64,000 bases of DNA from Ignavibacteriales bacterium (GTDB taxonomy: Bacteria; Bacteroidota; Ignavibacteria; Ignavibacteriales; SURF-24), in the NCBI GenBank assembly GCA_026390815.1, contig JAPLFH010000040.1:1-64000 (forward strand). The letters are read 5' to 3'. Under the pieces are notes generated by a model. The model was not told where the DNA came from. It did no database searches and was given only the letters and a program-made list of their open reading frames with translations. The translations under genes and the position numbers were made by a program. This document shows, piece after piece, positions 54,240 through 63,669 of the stretch. The first letter of the stretch is position 1; each line of letters begins with the position of its first letter.

Positions 54240-55280
54240 ATGGAAAACTTTCTTAACCTTGTATTTGATAACCTTAGCGACCCGGTTTTTGTCTGCAACT
54301 TAAACTACGGTAAAACCCTCGGTAATTTTACGATGGTTAACGAGTCCGCATGTAAAAAACTTGGTTATACAAAAAATCAACTCTCGCAGTTAAATTTACT
54401 TTCAATATGTGAGGTAAGTTTTGAGAAGGAATTAATCCCGGTTATTGAAAGGTTAATTGAAGAAGGTGAAATTAATTTTGATGCCCCGCTTATTACAAAA
54501 AATAACCTAAAATTAATTTTGGAAATCAATTCTATCCTTTTTGAATTAGACGGAAAACAAATAGTTATCTCTGTTGGGAGGGAACCAGTCGGTAGAAAAC
54601 GTGTGGAGGAAAAACTAAAAAGTACAACCGAGCAGTTGCGAAATCTTTCTTCACATTTACAATCAATCCGCGAAGAAGAACGTACAAATATAGCGCGCGA
54701 AATTCACGATGAACTTGGGCAGGTATTAACTGTTCTTAAAATTCAAATAACATTACTTTCTAAAAAACTACGGGAGGATCAACAGGATTTAAAGTTAAGG
54801 TTGGAATCTGCTGCAAAACTTTTAGATGATTCAGTTGAGTCTGTCCAGCGCATCACCTCAAAACTACGCCCTGGAATTTTGGATGAGCTTGGATTAATAC
54901 CGGCTATCGAGTGGCAAGCACAGGAATTTCACACGCGTACCGGAATTAACTTTGAGTGGCTTTTACCCAAAGAAGAAATTTTACTCGAACAAGAAAAGGC
55001 TACTGCAATATTCAGAATATTTCAGGAAGCTTTGACGAATGTTGCAAGGCATGCTAACGCAACAAGAGTTAGAATTTATCTTGAAGAATTAAAGAATAAT
55101 TTTATTTTGGAAATTACTGATAATGGAAAGGGAATAACGATGAATCAGATTAATGATCCAAAATCGCTTGGTATTTTGGGAATGAAAGAACGAGCACTAC
55201 TTCTTGGCGGCGAAGTTATAATTAAAAGTACAATGGAAAGAGGAACTACGGTTAAGGTGGAAATTCCGATTGATAATTAG
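54240..55280 (+). CDS. PAS-type NarX-family sensor histidine kinase
   Basis: 346 residues, no membrane helices. PAS-like N-terminus (about 1-115), then HisKA_3 with His156 in REIHDELGQVLTVLK, and HATPase with DNGKGI and GILGMKERALLLGG. It belongs to the NarL/DegU-type kinases and pairs with the response regulator 36 bases downstream. Being cytoplasmic, it should sense an internal signal. It lies between the two gdh/PPDK-like sets and upstream of the ammonium transporter, so nitrogen control is plausible. Confidence 0.93.
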   Translation: MENFLNLVFDNLSDPVFVCNLNYGKTLGNFTMVNESACKKLGYTKNQLSQLNLLSICEVSFEKELIPVIERLIEEGEINFDAPLITKNNLKLILEINSILFELDGKQIVISVGREPVGRKRVEEKLKSTTEQLRNLSSHLQSIREEERTNIAREIHDELGQVLTVLKIQITLLSKKLREDQQDLKLRLESAAKLLDDSVESVQRITSKLRPGILDELGLIPAIEWQAQEFHTRTGINFEWLLPKEEILLEQEKATAIFRIFQEALTNVARHANATRVRIYLEELKNNFILEITDNGKGITMNQINDPKSLGILGMKERALLLGGEVIIKSTMERGTTVKVEIPIDN

Positions 55281-55316
55281 AGGTTGAGTATAAAATGAAA
55301 GACGGAATGAAAAAAC

Positions 55317-55949
55317 ATGATTAAAATATTAATAGCCGATGATCACTCAATTGTACGGCAAGGTTTGAAGCAGATAGTTGCTGAAGAAAATGATATTGTT
55401 GTTCAGGGAGAAGCGGGCAGCGCGGAGGAATTGTTTCCTATTTTAGAAAAGCAGGAATTTGATTTAATAATTCTAGATATAAACATGCCGGGTAAAAGTG
55501 GCATTGAAATTTTAAAAGATATATCCATTCGTTTCCCACAAATTCCTGTTTTAATTCTTAGTATGTATGGTGAAGAGCAATATGGAATAAGAGCTATAAA
55601 AGCAGGAGCTGCCGGTTATCTTAAAAAAGTTAGTGCCCCGGAAGAATTAGTGAAGGCAATTAAAAAAATTGTTGGCGGTGGAAAATATATTAGTCCAACT
55701 CTTGCAGAAAAACTTGCTGATAGACTTGGAGATAAAACTAATAAATCTCCACATGAAATTTTATCAAACCGGGAATATGAAATAATGTGTAAAATTGCAT
55801 CCGGAAAATCAATAGAAGAAATAGCAGAAGAATTATCCATCAGTGTTCCAACAGTTTATACTTATCGCAATAGAATTTTTGAAAAAATGAATCTTAAATC
55901 CAATGTTGAATTGACTCAGTATGTTCTTCAAAACAAATTAATTGACTGA
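55317..55949 (+). CDS. NarL/FixJ-family response regulator
   Basis: 210 residues. Receiver with DDH (acidic pocket), Asp54 in LIILDINMPGKSG, and Lys in AAGYLKK; LuxR-type HTH at the end (SNREYEIMCKIASGKSIEEI, then SVPTVYTYRNRIFEKM). Partner of the kinase 36 bases upstream. Its targets are probably nearby, including the amt gene 166 bases downstream. Confidence 0.95.
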   Translation: MIKILIADDHSIVRQGLKQIVAEENDIVVQGEAGSAEELFPILEKQEFDLIILDINMPGKSGIEILKDISIRFPQIPVLILSMYGEEQYGIRAIKAGAAGYLKKVSAPEELVKAIKKIVGGGKYISPTLAEKLADRLGDKTNKSPHEILSNREYEIMCKIASGKSIEEIAEELSISVPTVYTYRNRIFEKMNLKSNVELTQYVLQNKLID

Positions 55950-56115
55950 CATTGATTTTAACCAGCCATCTTGTAATAATTTTTACTACACAATTATCAT
56001 AAAAATTATTCTTTCACCATCCTTATCAACCACCTATTTTGCTTCCCATATTGAAAGAATAAATTCTTTTGATCTGTAAATCAAAAAATTCAACTGTGCA
56101 AATACCGGAGGTAAA

Positions 56116-57342
56116 ATGTTCGATACTGGTAATACTGGTTTTATGCTAATAGCTACAAGTCTTGTAATGCTTATGACGCCCGGCTTAGCATTCTTTTATG
56201 GCGGACTTGTTGGACGGAAAAATGTTCTTGCGATTATGATACAGAGTTTTGTTTCAATGGGAATAACTACTGTTCTATGGTGGGCTGTTGGCTACTCACT
56301 TTGCTTTAGCGGAGATATTGCAAGCGGTACTGACTGGGGTGGAATATTTGGAAACTTGAATAATGCTTTTCTTTTGGGAATAAATCCCCTGACGCCAACG
56401 CCAATAAATCATAGTATCCCGTTAATTGTTTTTGTTGCCTATCAAATGATGTTTGCAATTATAACTCCTGCTTTAATTACCGGTGCATTCACAAACCGCG
56501 TAAGGTTTAGTTCGTATCTCATATTTTTAATTCTGTGGCTTCTCTTTGTGTATTTTCCTTTTGTTCATATGGTTTGGGGCGGTGGATTATTTGCAGTTTG
56601 GGGCGTAAAAGATTTTGCAGGCGGTATTGTAGTCCATAACATTGCTGGAATGGCAGCACTTGCTTCCGTAGTTTATTTAGGTAAAAGAAAAGTTTCAGAT
56701 CCCGGTCTTCATAACATACCATTAATAGCTTTAGGCACCGGGTTGCTTTGGTTTGGATGGTATGGATTTAATGCTGGAAGTCAATTTGCCGTTGACGGCA
56801 TTACTGCAATGGCATTTCTTAATACTGATACCGCTGCTTCCTTTGCAGCAGTTACCTGGATGTTCTTAGCCTGGCGCCTTGAAAAGAAACCAAAATTTGT
56901 TGGTTTATTAACCGGAGCCGTTGCTGGTCTTGCTACAATTACACCCGCAGCCGGATTTGTAAGCATAAATTCAGCTGTAATAATTGGCATCTCTGCTGGT
57001 GTAGTTTGTTACTTTGCTGTTGCTCTTAAGAATAAATTAGGATGGGATGACGCACTTGATGTATGGGGTGTTCACGGTGTAGGAGGAATGCTCGGAGTAA
57101 TTCTGCTTGGAGTATTTAGTTCGGTAAGCATTAATCCAGCAGGAACAGATGGTTTGATTTTCGGCGGCACAAAATTCTTTCAGGTTCAGCTTTTGGCTAT
57201 AGCAATAAGTTCAGTGTACGCGTTTGGGTTTACCTACTTTGTTCTTTGGCTAATTGATAAAGTTTCTGTGGTAGGCTTAACAAAGGAAGAAGAGGAAAAA
57301 GGATTGGATGCTGTATTACATGGAGAGACGGCATATTTATGA
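56116..57342 (+). CDS. amt: Ammonium transporter (Amt/MEP/Rh family)
   Basis: 408 residues, about 11 helices. The conserved pore residues are visible: Asp in VKDFAGGIVVHNIAG and the twin histidines in YFPFVHMVWGGG and VWGVHGVGGMLG. Ribosome site GGAGG precedes the start. No PII (GlnK) gene accompanies it, which is unusual for bacterial amt loci; another regulator may do this job. Confidence 0.96.
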   Translation: MFDTGNTGFMLIATSLVMLMTPGLAFFYGGLVGRKNVLAIMIQSFVSMGITTVLWWAVGYSLCFSGDIASGTDWGGIFGNLNNAFLLGINPLTPTPINHSIPLIVFVAYQMMFAIITPALITGAFTNRVRFSSYLIFLILWLLFVYFPFVHMVWGGGLFAVWGVKDFAGGIVVHNIAGMAALASVVYLGKRKVSDPGLHNIPLIALGTGLLWFGWYGFNAGSQFAVDGITAMAFLNTDTAASFAAVTWMFLAWRLEKKPKFVGLLTGAVAGLATITPAAGFVSINSAVIIGISAGVVCYFAVALKNKLGWDDALDVWGVHGVGGMLGVILLGVFSSVSINPAGTDGLIFGGTKFFQVQLLAIAISSVYAFGFTYFVLWLIDKVSVVGLTKEEEEKGLDAVLHGETAYL

Positions 57343-57452
57343 AAATATTTTTTATTAATTCAGAATTAAAAGTAAATGACAATTTGATTATCCGTAGAGA
57401 TATAAGGTTTGAAAAATCAAATAAAAAAGTATTTGTAAAAGAAAAAAGTTAA
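57339..57452 (+). CDS. Tiny ORF overlapping the amt stop
   Basis: 37 codons beginning in the ATGA overlap with amt. It is rich in Lys, Ile, Asn and Phe, with no recognised family. The overlap suggests possible translation, but the composition is typical of AT-rich non-coding DNA. Confidence 0.2.
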   Translation: MKIFFINSELKVNDNLIIRRDIRFEKSNKKVFVKEKS

Positions 57453-57535
57453 GCGATAGTCAAACAACATTTTTAATTAACCTGTTGTTCAAATTTTAAA
57501 TCAAATAATTTTTAAACCAAAATTGGAGGTCTACA

Positions 57536-58897
57536 ATGTCTGATTTCGTAAAAGATTTAATGGCTGAAGTGAAAGCGAAAAATCCAGCCGAACCAGAATT
57601 TCATCAAGCAGTGCAGGAAGTAGCAGATTCGCTTGTGCTTGTAATGGAACGCCATCCTGAATATCGATCTGCAAAAATATTAGAGCGATTAATAGAACCA
57701 GAGCGAGTGATTTTATTCCGCGTTCCCTGGGTTGATGAACAAGGTGAAGTTCATATCAATCGTGGTTACAGGATCGAAATGAACAGTGCAATTGGTCCGT
57801 ACAAAGGTGGATTAAGATTCCATCCATCAGTAAATCTTGGCATTCTAAAATTTTTAGCATTCGAACAGGTATTCAAAAACAGCTTAACAACATTACCTAT
57901 GGGCGGCGGTAAAGGTGGTTCCGATTTCGATCCAAAAGGAAAAAGCGATTTGAAAATTATGCGCTTCTGCCAGGCATTTATGAGTGAATTGTTCCGTCAT
58001 ATCGGTCCGGATACAGATGTTCCTGCCGGTGATATTGGTGTTGGCGGAAGAGAGATTGGTTATCTGTTTGGAATGTACAAAAAATTAAGAAATGAATTTA
58101 CCGGTGTTTTAACTGGTAAAGGATTGAACTGGGGCGGCTCACTCATTCGTCCGGAAGCAACTGGTTTTGGTGCTGTTTATTTTGCTTCAGAAATGCTTGC
58201 AACCAAAGAACAAACATTTGATGGAAAGGTTTGTTTAGTTTCTGGCAGCGGCAACGTTGCCCAGTACACAGTTGAAAAAATAAATGAGCTTGGTGGTAAG
58301 GTAGTTACCCTTTCCGATTCCAATGGGTACATATACGATGAGGAAGGAATTGATAACGGAAAACTAAAATATATTATGGATCTAAAGAATGTAAGACGCG
58401 GAAGAATTAAAGAATACACTGACAAATACAAGAGCGCTATTTTCACACCGATTGATCCGAAGCTGGATTATAATCCAATGTGGAGCCACAAAGCACAATG
58501 TGCATTTCCATGCGCTACACAAAATGAAATAAATGTAAAGGATGCAAATAACTTAGTGAACAATGGGGTTTATGTTGTAAGCGAAGGTGCAAATATGCCA
58601 ACTACTCCGGATGGAGTTGAGATTTTCCTTGATAAAAAAATTCTTTATGGACCAGGAAAAGCAGCAAATGCTGGTGGCGTTGCAACAAGCGGTTTGGAAA
58701 TGACACAGAACAGCATGCGCCTGCCATGGTCTAGAGAAGAAGTTGATAGCCGTTTAAGAATGATTATGAAAAGCATACACAAAACCTGCGTAGTAACAGC
58801 GGAAAGATTTGGAACCCCGGGTAATTACGTTAATGGTGCCAATATTGGTGGCTTCTTAAAAGTAGCTGATGCAATGATGGATCAGGGAGTGGTATAG
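57536..58897 (+). CDS. Glutamate dehydrogenase 2 (hexameric class I)
   Basis: 453 residues. The first 200 residues nearly repeat gdh1 ([49 protein letters not shown]). The coenzyme domain differs: VSGSGNVAQYT, and a changed, slightly longer segment (YNPMWSHKAQCAFPCATQNE). GGAGG ribosome site 8 bases before the ATG. The two enzymes may use different coenzymes or be made under different conditions. Followed by palindromic repeats and a copy of its own 3' end. Confidence 0.96.
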   Translation: MSDFVKDLMAEVKAKNPAEPEFHQAVQEVADSLVLVMERHPEYRSAKILERLIEPERVILFRVPWVDEQGEVHINRGYRIEMNSAIGPYKGGLRFHPSVNLGILKFLAFEQVFKNSLTTLPMGGGKGGSDFDPKGKSDLKIMRFCQAFMSELFRHIGPDTDVPAGDIGVGGREIGYLFGMYKKLRNEFTGVLTGKGLNWGGSLIRPEATGFGAVYFASEMLATKEQTFDGKVCLVSGSGNVAQYTVEKINELGGKVVTLSDSNGYIYDEEGIDNGKLKYIMDLKNVRRGRIKEYTDKYKSAIFTPIDPKLDYNPMWSHKAQCAFPCATQNEINVKDANNLVNNGVYVVSEGANMPTTPDGVEIFLDKKILYGPGKAANAGGVATSGLEMTQNSMRLPWSREEVDSRLRMIMKSIHKTCVVTAERFGTPGNYVNGANIGGFLKVADAMMDQGVV

Positions 58898-59003
58898 TAC
58901 AGCCCATCCCCAACCCCTTCCCAAAGGGAAGGGGAATCTATTTAAGTCCCCCATAGGGGGATTTAGGGGGCTGAGTTCTTGATGCAATGATGGATCAGGG
59001 AGT
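58867..59003 (+). repeat. 24-base direct repeat: 3' end of gdh duplicated downstream
   Basis: TGATGCAATGATGG plus ATCAGGGAGT at 58867-58890 is repeated exactly at 58980-59003. Both copies continue to a stop codon (GTGGTATAG, GTTGTGTAA) and encode the same ending DAMMDQGVV. The second copy has no gene before it and is a leftover of another gdh copy or a partial duplication around the hairpin elements between them. Confidence 0.85.
58914..58960. repeat. Pair of palindromic repeats between the two gdh 3' ends
   Basis: Hairpin CCCCTTCCC / GGGAAGGGG (58914-58934) and hairpin CCCCC / GGGGG (58948-58960), within the 316-base gap 58898-59213. The second, with its AAGTCCCCCATAGGGGGATT context, resembles dispersed intergenic palindromes known from Bacteroidota-type genomes. 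The remainder of the gap downstream of the terminator is AT-rich and featureless. Confidence 0.7.
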
Positions 59004-59026
59004 TGTGTAAATAGAGCCTATCTATC

Positions 59027-59056
59027 AGCCCCTTCCCTTAGTGAAGGGGCTTTTTA
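59027..59056 (+). terminator. Terminator behind the residual gdh 3' end
   Basis: Stem AGCCCCTTC / GAAGGGGCT, 7-base loop, then TTTTTAATTAA. Probably the original terminator of the lost or duplicated gdh copy. Confidence 0.88.
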
Positions 59057-59213
59057 ATTAATCGCATTCCCCAGCAAAATTCTTAAGTGCAAAAATATAA
59101 TTCTTTCTTTATTTTGGTTGTGAAAATCATGTTCCTTATTTATCACTATTTTATTATAGTATCTTTTAAAGGAATTTGAAAGGTTATAGAAATAAATTTT
59201 TGCAGTTAATTAA

Positions 59214-62200
59214 ATGCCAATAAATCCTTTAGAAACCTGGGACAATTTTGACCTGATGTGGGTGGAGCATGGTTATGGCAACCGCTTCCAGGGTTTCCAG
59301 AATTTAATGCGGCTCCGCATCAGAGATATTCTTATTGTCTCAAGTTTATATGATCTTTATCTTTTTGAAGAAGATGGCAGACTTTACGAATTGATCAGGA
59401 ATGAATACCAGGGATTAAATCTTAGCCACTCACCGGAATTAACAAGAGTCTCCAGCGGTAATGAAGCAATTGCGCTTGCAAAGGAAGAGAACCGTTTCGA
59501 TCTTATCATAACAACGTTGCATATTGAAGATATGCACGCGCTTGAGTTTGCAAAACTTCTAAAGGAAAATAATCTAAACATTCCTATTGTTCTGCTTGCT
59601 TACGATAACAGGGAGCTTAAAGAACTACTGCTTCATCACGATACTTCTGTGTTTAGCAAAATATTTATCTGGCAGGGAGATTTCCGTTTAATCATTGCTA
59701 TAATAAAATTTCTTGAAGATAAAATTAATGTCGATCACGATACCAGGATGGTTGGTGTTCAAAGCATAATTGTTATTGAAGATAATGTACGGTTTTATTC
59801 ATCGTTTCTTCCAATCATTTACACTGAAATTCTTAAGCAATCCCAGCGGTTAATTCTGGAAGGAATTAATCTCTCGCATAAATTTTTACGTATGCGTGCC
59901 CGCCCCAAAATTCTTCTCTGTTCAACATACGAAGAAGCCTGGGAATATTACACAAAGTATAAAGAATTTATTCTTGGAATAATTTCAGACATAGACTTTC
60001 AGCGGAATGATGTTCAGGATCCGCTTGCCGGAGTAAAGTTCGTCGAGTCTGTTAGAAAAGAACATTCGGATATACCAGCGTTACTTCAGTCTAATGATCC
60101 GGAAAAAGAAATGCTTGCGCAATTAGTTGGAGCCAAATTCCTTTTAAAAGACTCTCCAACATTTCTTAGCGAGCTTCGCCAGTTTATGAACAACTACTTT
60201 AGTTTTGGTGACTTCTCTTTTAGAACACCGGAAGGATTTGAAGTTGGTCACGCAAGTAATCTTAGACAATTAGAAGAACAGCTTCAGGTAGTTCCTGATG
60301 AAAGCATTTTATATCATTCAGAACGAAATCATTTTTCCAATTGGTTAAAAGCAAGAACAGAATTTTGGCTTGCCCATAAATTGCGTCCGCGGAAAATTAC
60401 TGATTATCCTTCCGTAGCTGAGTTAAGAAAAGATTTAATTGATTCACTTCATAATTACCGCACAATGCGCCAGCGCGGGTTGATAACTGATTTTCATAAA
60501 GAATCTTTCGATCCGGAAACCAGCTTTGCGCGCATTGGTGGCGGTTCACTTGGTGGTAAGGCGCGTGGTCTTGGCTTTGTAAATACATTAATAAATGATT
60601 ACAACCTTCGCGACCGTTTTGAAAAAGTTGTTATCTATGTTCCGCCCGCAGTAGTTTTAGGCACCGATGTTTTCGATCAGTTTGTTGATGAAAATAATTT
60701 AAGGAAGTTTGCACTTAACTGTACTGATGACCGTGAGATTACGAAAAGATTTCTGGAAGCAAGTAAATTTCCGGAAGAAATTCTTGGCGAACTTGCTGCA
60801 TTCCTTGATATTATCAGAACACCGATTGCCGTTCGCTCATCCAGCTTGTTGGAAGATTCGCAGTATCATCCTTTTGCAGGTGTTTATGAAACTTATATGC
60901 TTCCAAACAGGCACCCAAACCAGCTTATCAGGTTGAATGATTTGCTCAACACAATCAAGCGGGTTTACGCATCAACTTTTTACCAGGGTGCAAAAGATTA
61001 TTTTAAGGTAACAACCTACCGTCTTGAAGAAGAAAAAATGGCGGTGATAATCCAGAAGCTGATCGGGTCGTTACATCAGAATCGCTTTTACCCGGATTTT
61101 GCTGGTGTTGCAAAATCTTATAACTTCTATCCAGTTGCACCACAGAAATCAAATGACGGCACTGTTTCCGCTGCGCTTGGTTTGGGTAAAACCGTTGTTG
61201 ATGGCGGCAATGCTTTACGGTTCTGTCCAAAATATCCAACGGATTTGATGCAGTTCTATTCGGTAAAAGAAGCATTGAACAATAATCAAATAGAATTTTA
61301 TGCTCTCGATCTGGACGGTTACTCCGAAGGCTTTGAAGAAACACATGATGTTTTGGTGAAGCAATATGGATTAAATATTGCCGAAGATGATGGAACGCTT
61401 ACGTATGTTGGTTCAACTTACTCCAAAGAAAATGATGCTATCTATGATGGCATAGGAAGAAGTGGTGCACGTGTTGTTACATTTGCCCCGGTTCTTCAAA
61501 ATAAAATATTTCCGTTGCCACAAATCCTGGAGCTGCTACTTGATATGGGTACCTGGGGAATGGGAACACCAGTAGAAATTGAATTTGCTGTTAGAATGTC
61601 AGCCCCTAAAGGAGAACCCAGAGAGTTTGGACTACTTCAAATGCGCCCATTGGTAATTAACCGTGAAGTAGAAGAATTGCGTCTTGAAGAGACGGATAAG
61701 AATAAAATCATCTGTCAGAGTAATCATGTTCTTGGCAACGGCGCCATTAGGGATATTAAAGATATTGTTGTTGTAGATTATCATAAATTTGAAAGAGCTA
61801 AAAGTCGGGAAGTTGCCAAAGAAGTTTCTTCTTTTAATACACGACTTATTTCTGAATCGCGTCCGTATCTTTTAATAGGTGTTGGAAGATGGGGAACTCT
61901 GGATCCATGGCTTGGAATTCCAGTAAAGTGGGAAGAGATTGCCGGCGCAAGGGCAATTGTTGAAACTACTTTTAAAGAATTTTCCGTTACACCGTCGCAG
62001 GGTTCTCATTTTTTTCAGAACATAACTTCATTCCAGGTTGGATACTTTACCATTAACGAAAAAGATCAGCATAGTTTTTTGGATTGGGACTGGCTGTTAA
62101 ATCGCGAGCCATATGATCAACTGGAATTTACAAAGTTAATTCGTTTTGAAAAACCAATAACTATAAAAATGAATGGTCAGCAAAGTAAAGGAATAATTTT

Positions 62201-62222
62201 GAAACCGGAGGATGAAAATTGA
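59214..62222 (+). CDS. Receiver-domain protein fused to PEP synthase/PPDK ATP-binding domain (copy 2)
   Basis: 1002 residues, collinear with copy 1 at 51076. Receiver 1 again has Thr-Thr at the phosphoacceptor position (DLIITTLHIEDMH). Receiver 2 keeps Asp in IISDIDF and Lys in FLLKDSP. The ATP-grasp has FARIGGGSLGGKARGLGF and VRSSSLLEDSQYHPFAGVY. It also lacks the phosphohistidine and PEP domains. Conservation is high through the ATP-grasp and the last 150 residues (VTPSQGSHFFQN), so both copies are probably functional. It overlaps the zinc-ribbon gene by 4 bases, which in turn overlaps gdh3, tying it to glutamate dehydrogenase. Confidence 0.88.
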   Translation: MPINPLETWDNFDLMWVEHGYGNRFQGFQNLMRLRIRDILIVSSLYDLYLFEEDGRLYELIRNEYQGLNLSHSPELTRVSSGNEAIALAKEENRFDLIITTLHIEDMHALEFAKLLKENNLNIPIVLLAYDNRELKELLLHHDTSVFSKIFIWQGDFRLIIAIIKFLEDKINVDHDTRMVGVQSIIVIEDNVRFYSSFLPIIYTEILKQSQRLILEGINLSHKFLRMRARPKILLCSTYEEAWEYYTKYKEFILGIISDIDFQRNDVQDPLAGVKFVESVRKEHSDIPALLQSNDPEKEMLAQLVGAKFLLKDSPTFLSELRQFMNNYFSFGDFSFRTPEGFEVGHASNLRQLEEQLQVVPDESILYHSERNHFSNWLKARTEFWLAHKLRPRKITDYPSVAELRKDLIDSLHNYRTMRQRGLITDFHKESFDPETSFARIGGGSLGGKARGLGFVNTLINDYNLRDRFEKVVIYVPPAVVLGTDVFDQFVDENNLRKFALNCTDDREITKRFLEASKFPEEILGELAAFLDIIRTPIAVRSSSLLEDSQYHPFAGVYETYMLPNRHPNQLIRLNDLLNTIKRVYASTFYQGAKDYFKVTTYRLEEEKMAVIIQKLIGSLHQNRFYPDFAGVAKSYNFYPVAPQKSNDGTVSAALGLGKTVVDGGNALRFCPKYPTDLMQFYSVKEALNNNQIEFYALDLDGYSEGFEETHDVLVKQYGLNIAEDDGTLTYVGSTYSKENDAIYDGIGRSGARVVTFAPVLQNKIFPLPQILELLLDMGTWGMGTPVEIEFAVRMSAPKGEPREFGLLQMRPLVINREVEELRLEETDKNKIICQSNHVLGNGAIRDIKDIVVVDYHKFERAKSREVAKEVSSFNTRLISESRPYLLIGVGRWGTLDPWLGIPVKWEEIAGARAIVETTFKEFSVTPSQGSHFFQNITSFQVGYFTINEKDQHSFLDWDWLLNREPYDQLEFTKLIRFEKPITIKMNGQQSKGIILKPEDEN

Positions 62223-62428
62223 ACGAAGAAAAACCTGATCCGACCAGGAGAGCCGCAGTTTTCGATTCCTGCCCGCATTGCGGAAGAGTATTAAGCCCGT
62301 GGGAAAAAGTACTGCTTAATGTTGATCGTATGCTGATGTGTAAAGGCTGCTGGTATAGAATTGTTCTTGATGTCTTTACAGATGATAAATCAGCCGATGA
62401 GAAAAACAAGAAGGATAAAAATAAATGA
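62219..62428 (+). CDS. Small zinc-ribbon protein coupled to gdh3
   Basis: 69 residues from TTG at 62219, supported by GGAGG 7 bases upstream inside the preceding gene. It contains CPHCGR and CKGCW, a four-Cys zinc ribbon, and a charged Lys/Asp-rich tail. It overlaps the PPDK-like gene before it and gdh3 after it by 4 bases each. Such small ribbons often bind nucleic acid or act as adaptors. No family name is claimed. Confidence 0.75.
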   Translation: MNEEKPDPTRRAAVFDSCPHCGRVLSPWEKVLLNVDRMLMCKGCWYRIVLDVFTDDKSADEKNKKDKNK

Positions 62429-63669
62429 AATCTTACAATTCTTTTGATGTTGCACAAGAACAAATTCTTCAGGCAGCAAACCTGCTTAACCTTGATGAAG
62501 CTACAAAAGAGCTTTTACTATGGCCCCAGAAAGAGTTCAAATTTACTTTGCCTATAAGAATGGATAATGGAAAAGTAAAAATTTTTCATGCTTACAGGAT
62601 TCAATACAATTATGCAAGAGGACCAGCAAAAGGTGGCATCCGTTTTCATCCTGATGAAACAGTAGATGTAATCCGTGCACTTGCAAGCTGGATGTGCTGG
62701 AAAACCGCAGTAGTTGATCTTCCGCTTGGTGGTGGTAAAGGTGGTGTTGTTTGCGATCCTAAAAATATGTCTGAACGTGAACTCGAAAATCTTTCCCGCG
62801 CTTACATCCGTGCTGTTGCACATTATATTGGATTGGATAAAGATGTGCCAGCACCGGATGTTTATACAAATCCTCAAACCATGGCTTGGATGATGGACGA
62901 ATACGAAACAATAATGAATCGTCATCATACCGGAGTTTTAACAGACAAGCCAATGCAGCTTGGCGGAACTGAAGGAAGAAGAGATGCTACTGCCCGCGGT
63001 GGAGTAATTACAGTAAGGGAAGCCTGCAAACGACTTAACATAGATCCCAAAAAATTTGCAATCCAGGGATTTGGAAATGCCGGACAACGCGCCGCATTGC
63101 TTCACCAGGAAATTTTAGGAACCGGAAAACTAATTGCGTGCAGCGATAGCCGCGGTGCTGTTTATAATGAAAACGGGATGGATCCCAAAGAACTTGTTAC
63201 TCATAAACTAAAGACAGGTTCTGTAAAAGGATTCCCCGGTGGAAAAGAATTTCCGCATAAGGGAGTTCTTGAACTTGATGTGGATGTTCTCTATCCGGCA
63301 GCTTTAGAAAATTCAATTACTGCTGAGAATGCAAATAATATAAAAGCAAAAATAGTTTGTGAACTTGCAAATGGTCCAACAACTCCAGAGGCAGATTTAA
63401 TTTTGAATCATAAAGGTGTTTACGTTATTCCGGATATTTTGGCAAGCGCCGGAGGTGTAACAGTCTCTTATTTTGAAATGGTTCAGGACAGCTATTCATA
63501 TTTTTGGGATGAAAATCTGGTTCATCAACGGCTTGATGATAAACTTACAAAAGCATACAATACTGTACACGAAGCAGAGCGTGAAAAGAAAGTACACCCG
63601 CGTTTAGCTGCCATGGTTGTAGGTGTTGCCCGCGTGTCCGAAGCATGCAAATTAAGAGGATGGGTGTGA
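62425..63669 (+). CDS. Glutamate dehydrogenase 3 (class II-like, 414 residues)
   Basis: 414 residues of the Glu/Leu/Phe/Val dehydrogenase family, clearly a different branch from gdh1 and gdh2. Substrate region GPAKGGIRFHPDETVD, PLGGGKGGVVCDPKNMSE, DVPAPDVYTNPQTMAWMMDE; Rossmann motif IQGFGNAGQRAA; and a late LASAGGVTVSYFEMVQD. This branch often uses NAD and works in glutamate breakdown. It is translationally coupled to the zinc ribbon and through it to the PPDK-like copy 2. Confidence 0.96.
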   Translation: MKSYNSFDVAQEQILQAANLLNLDEATKELLLWPQKEFKFTLPIRMDNGKVKIFHAYRIQYNYARGPAKGGIRFHPDETVDVIRALASWMCWKTAVVDLPLGGGKGGVVCDPKNMSERELENLSRAYIRAVAHYIGLDKDVPAPDVYTNPQTMAWMMDEYETIMNRHHTGVLTDKPMQLGGTEGRRDATARGGVITVREACKRLNIDPKKFAIQGFGNAGQRAALLHQEILGTGKLIACSDSRGAVYNENGMDPKELVTHKLKTGSVKGFPGGKEFPHKGVLELDVDVLYPAALENSITAENANNIKAKIVCELANGPTTPEADLILNHKGVYVIPDILASAGGVTVSYFEMVQDSYSYFWDENLVHQRLDDKLTKAYNTVHEAEREKKVHPRLAAMVVGVARVSEACKLRGWV

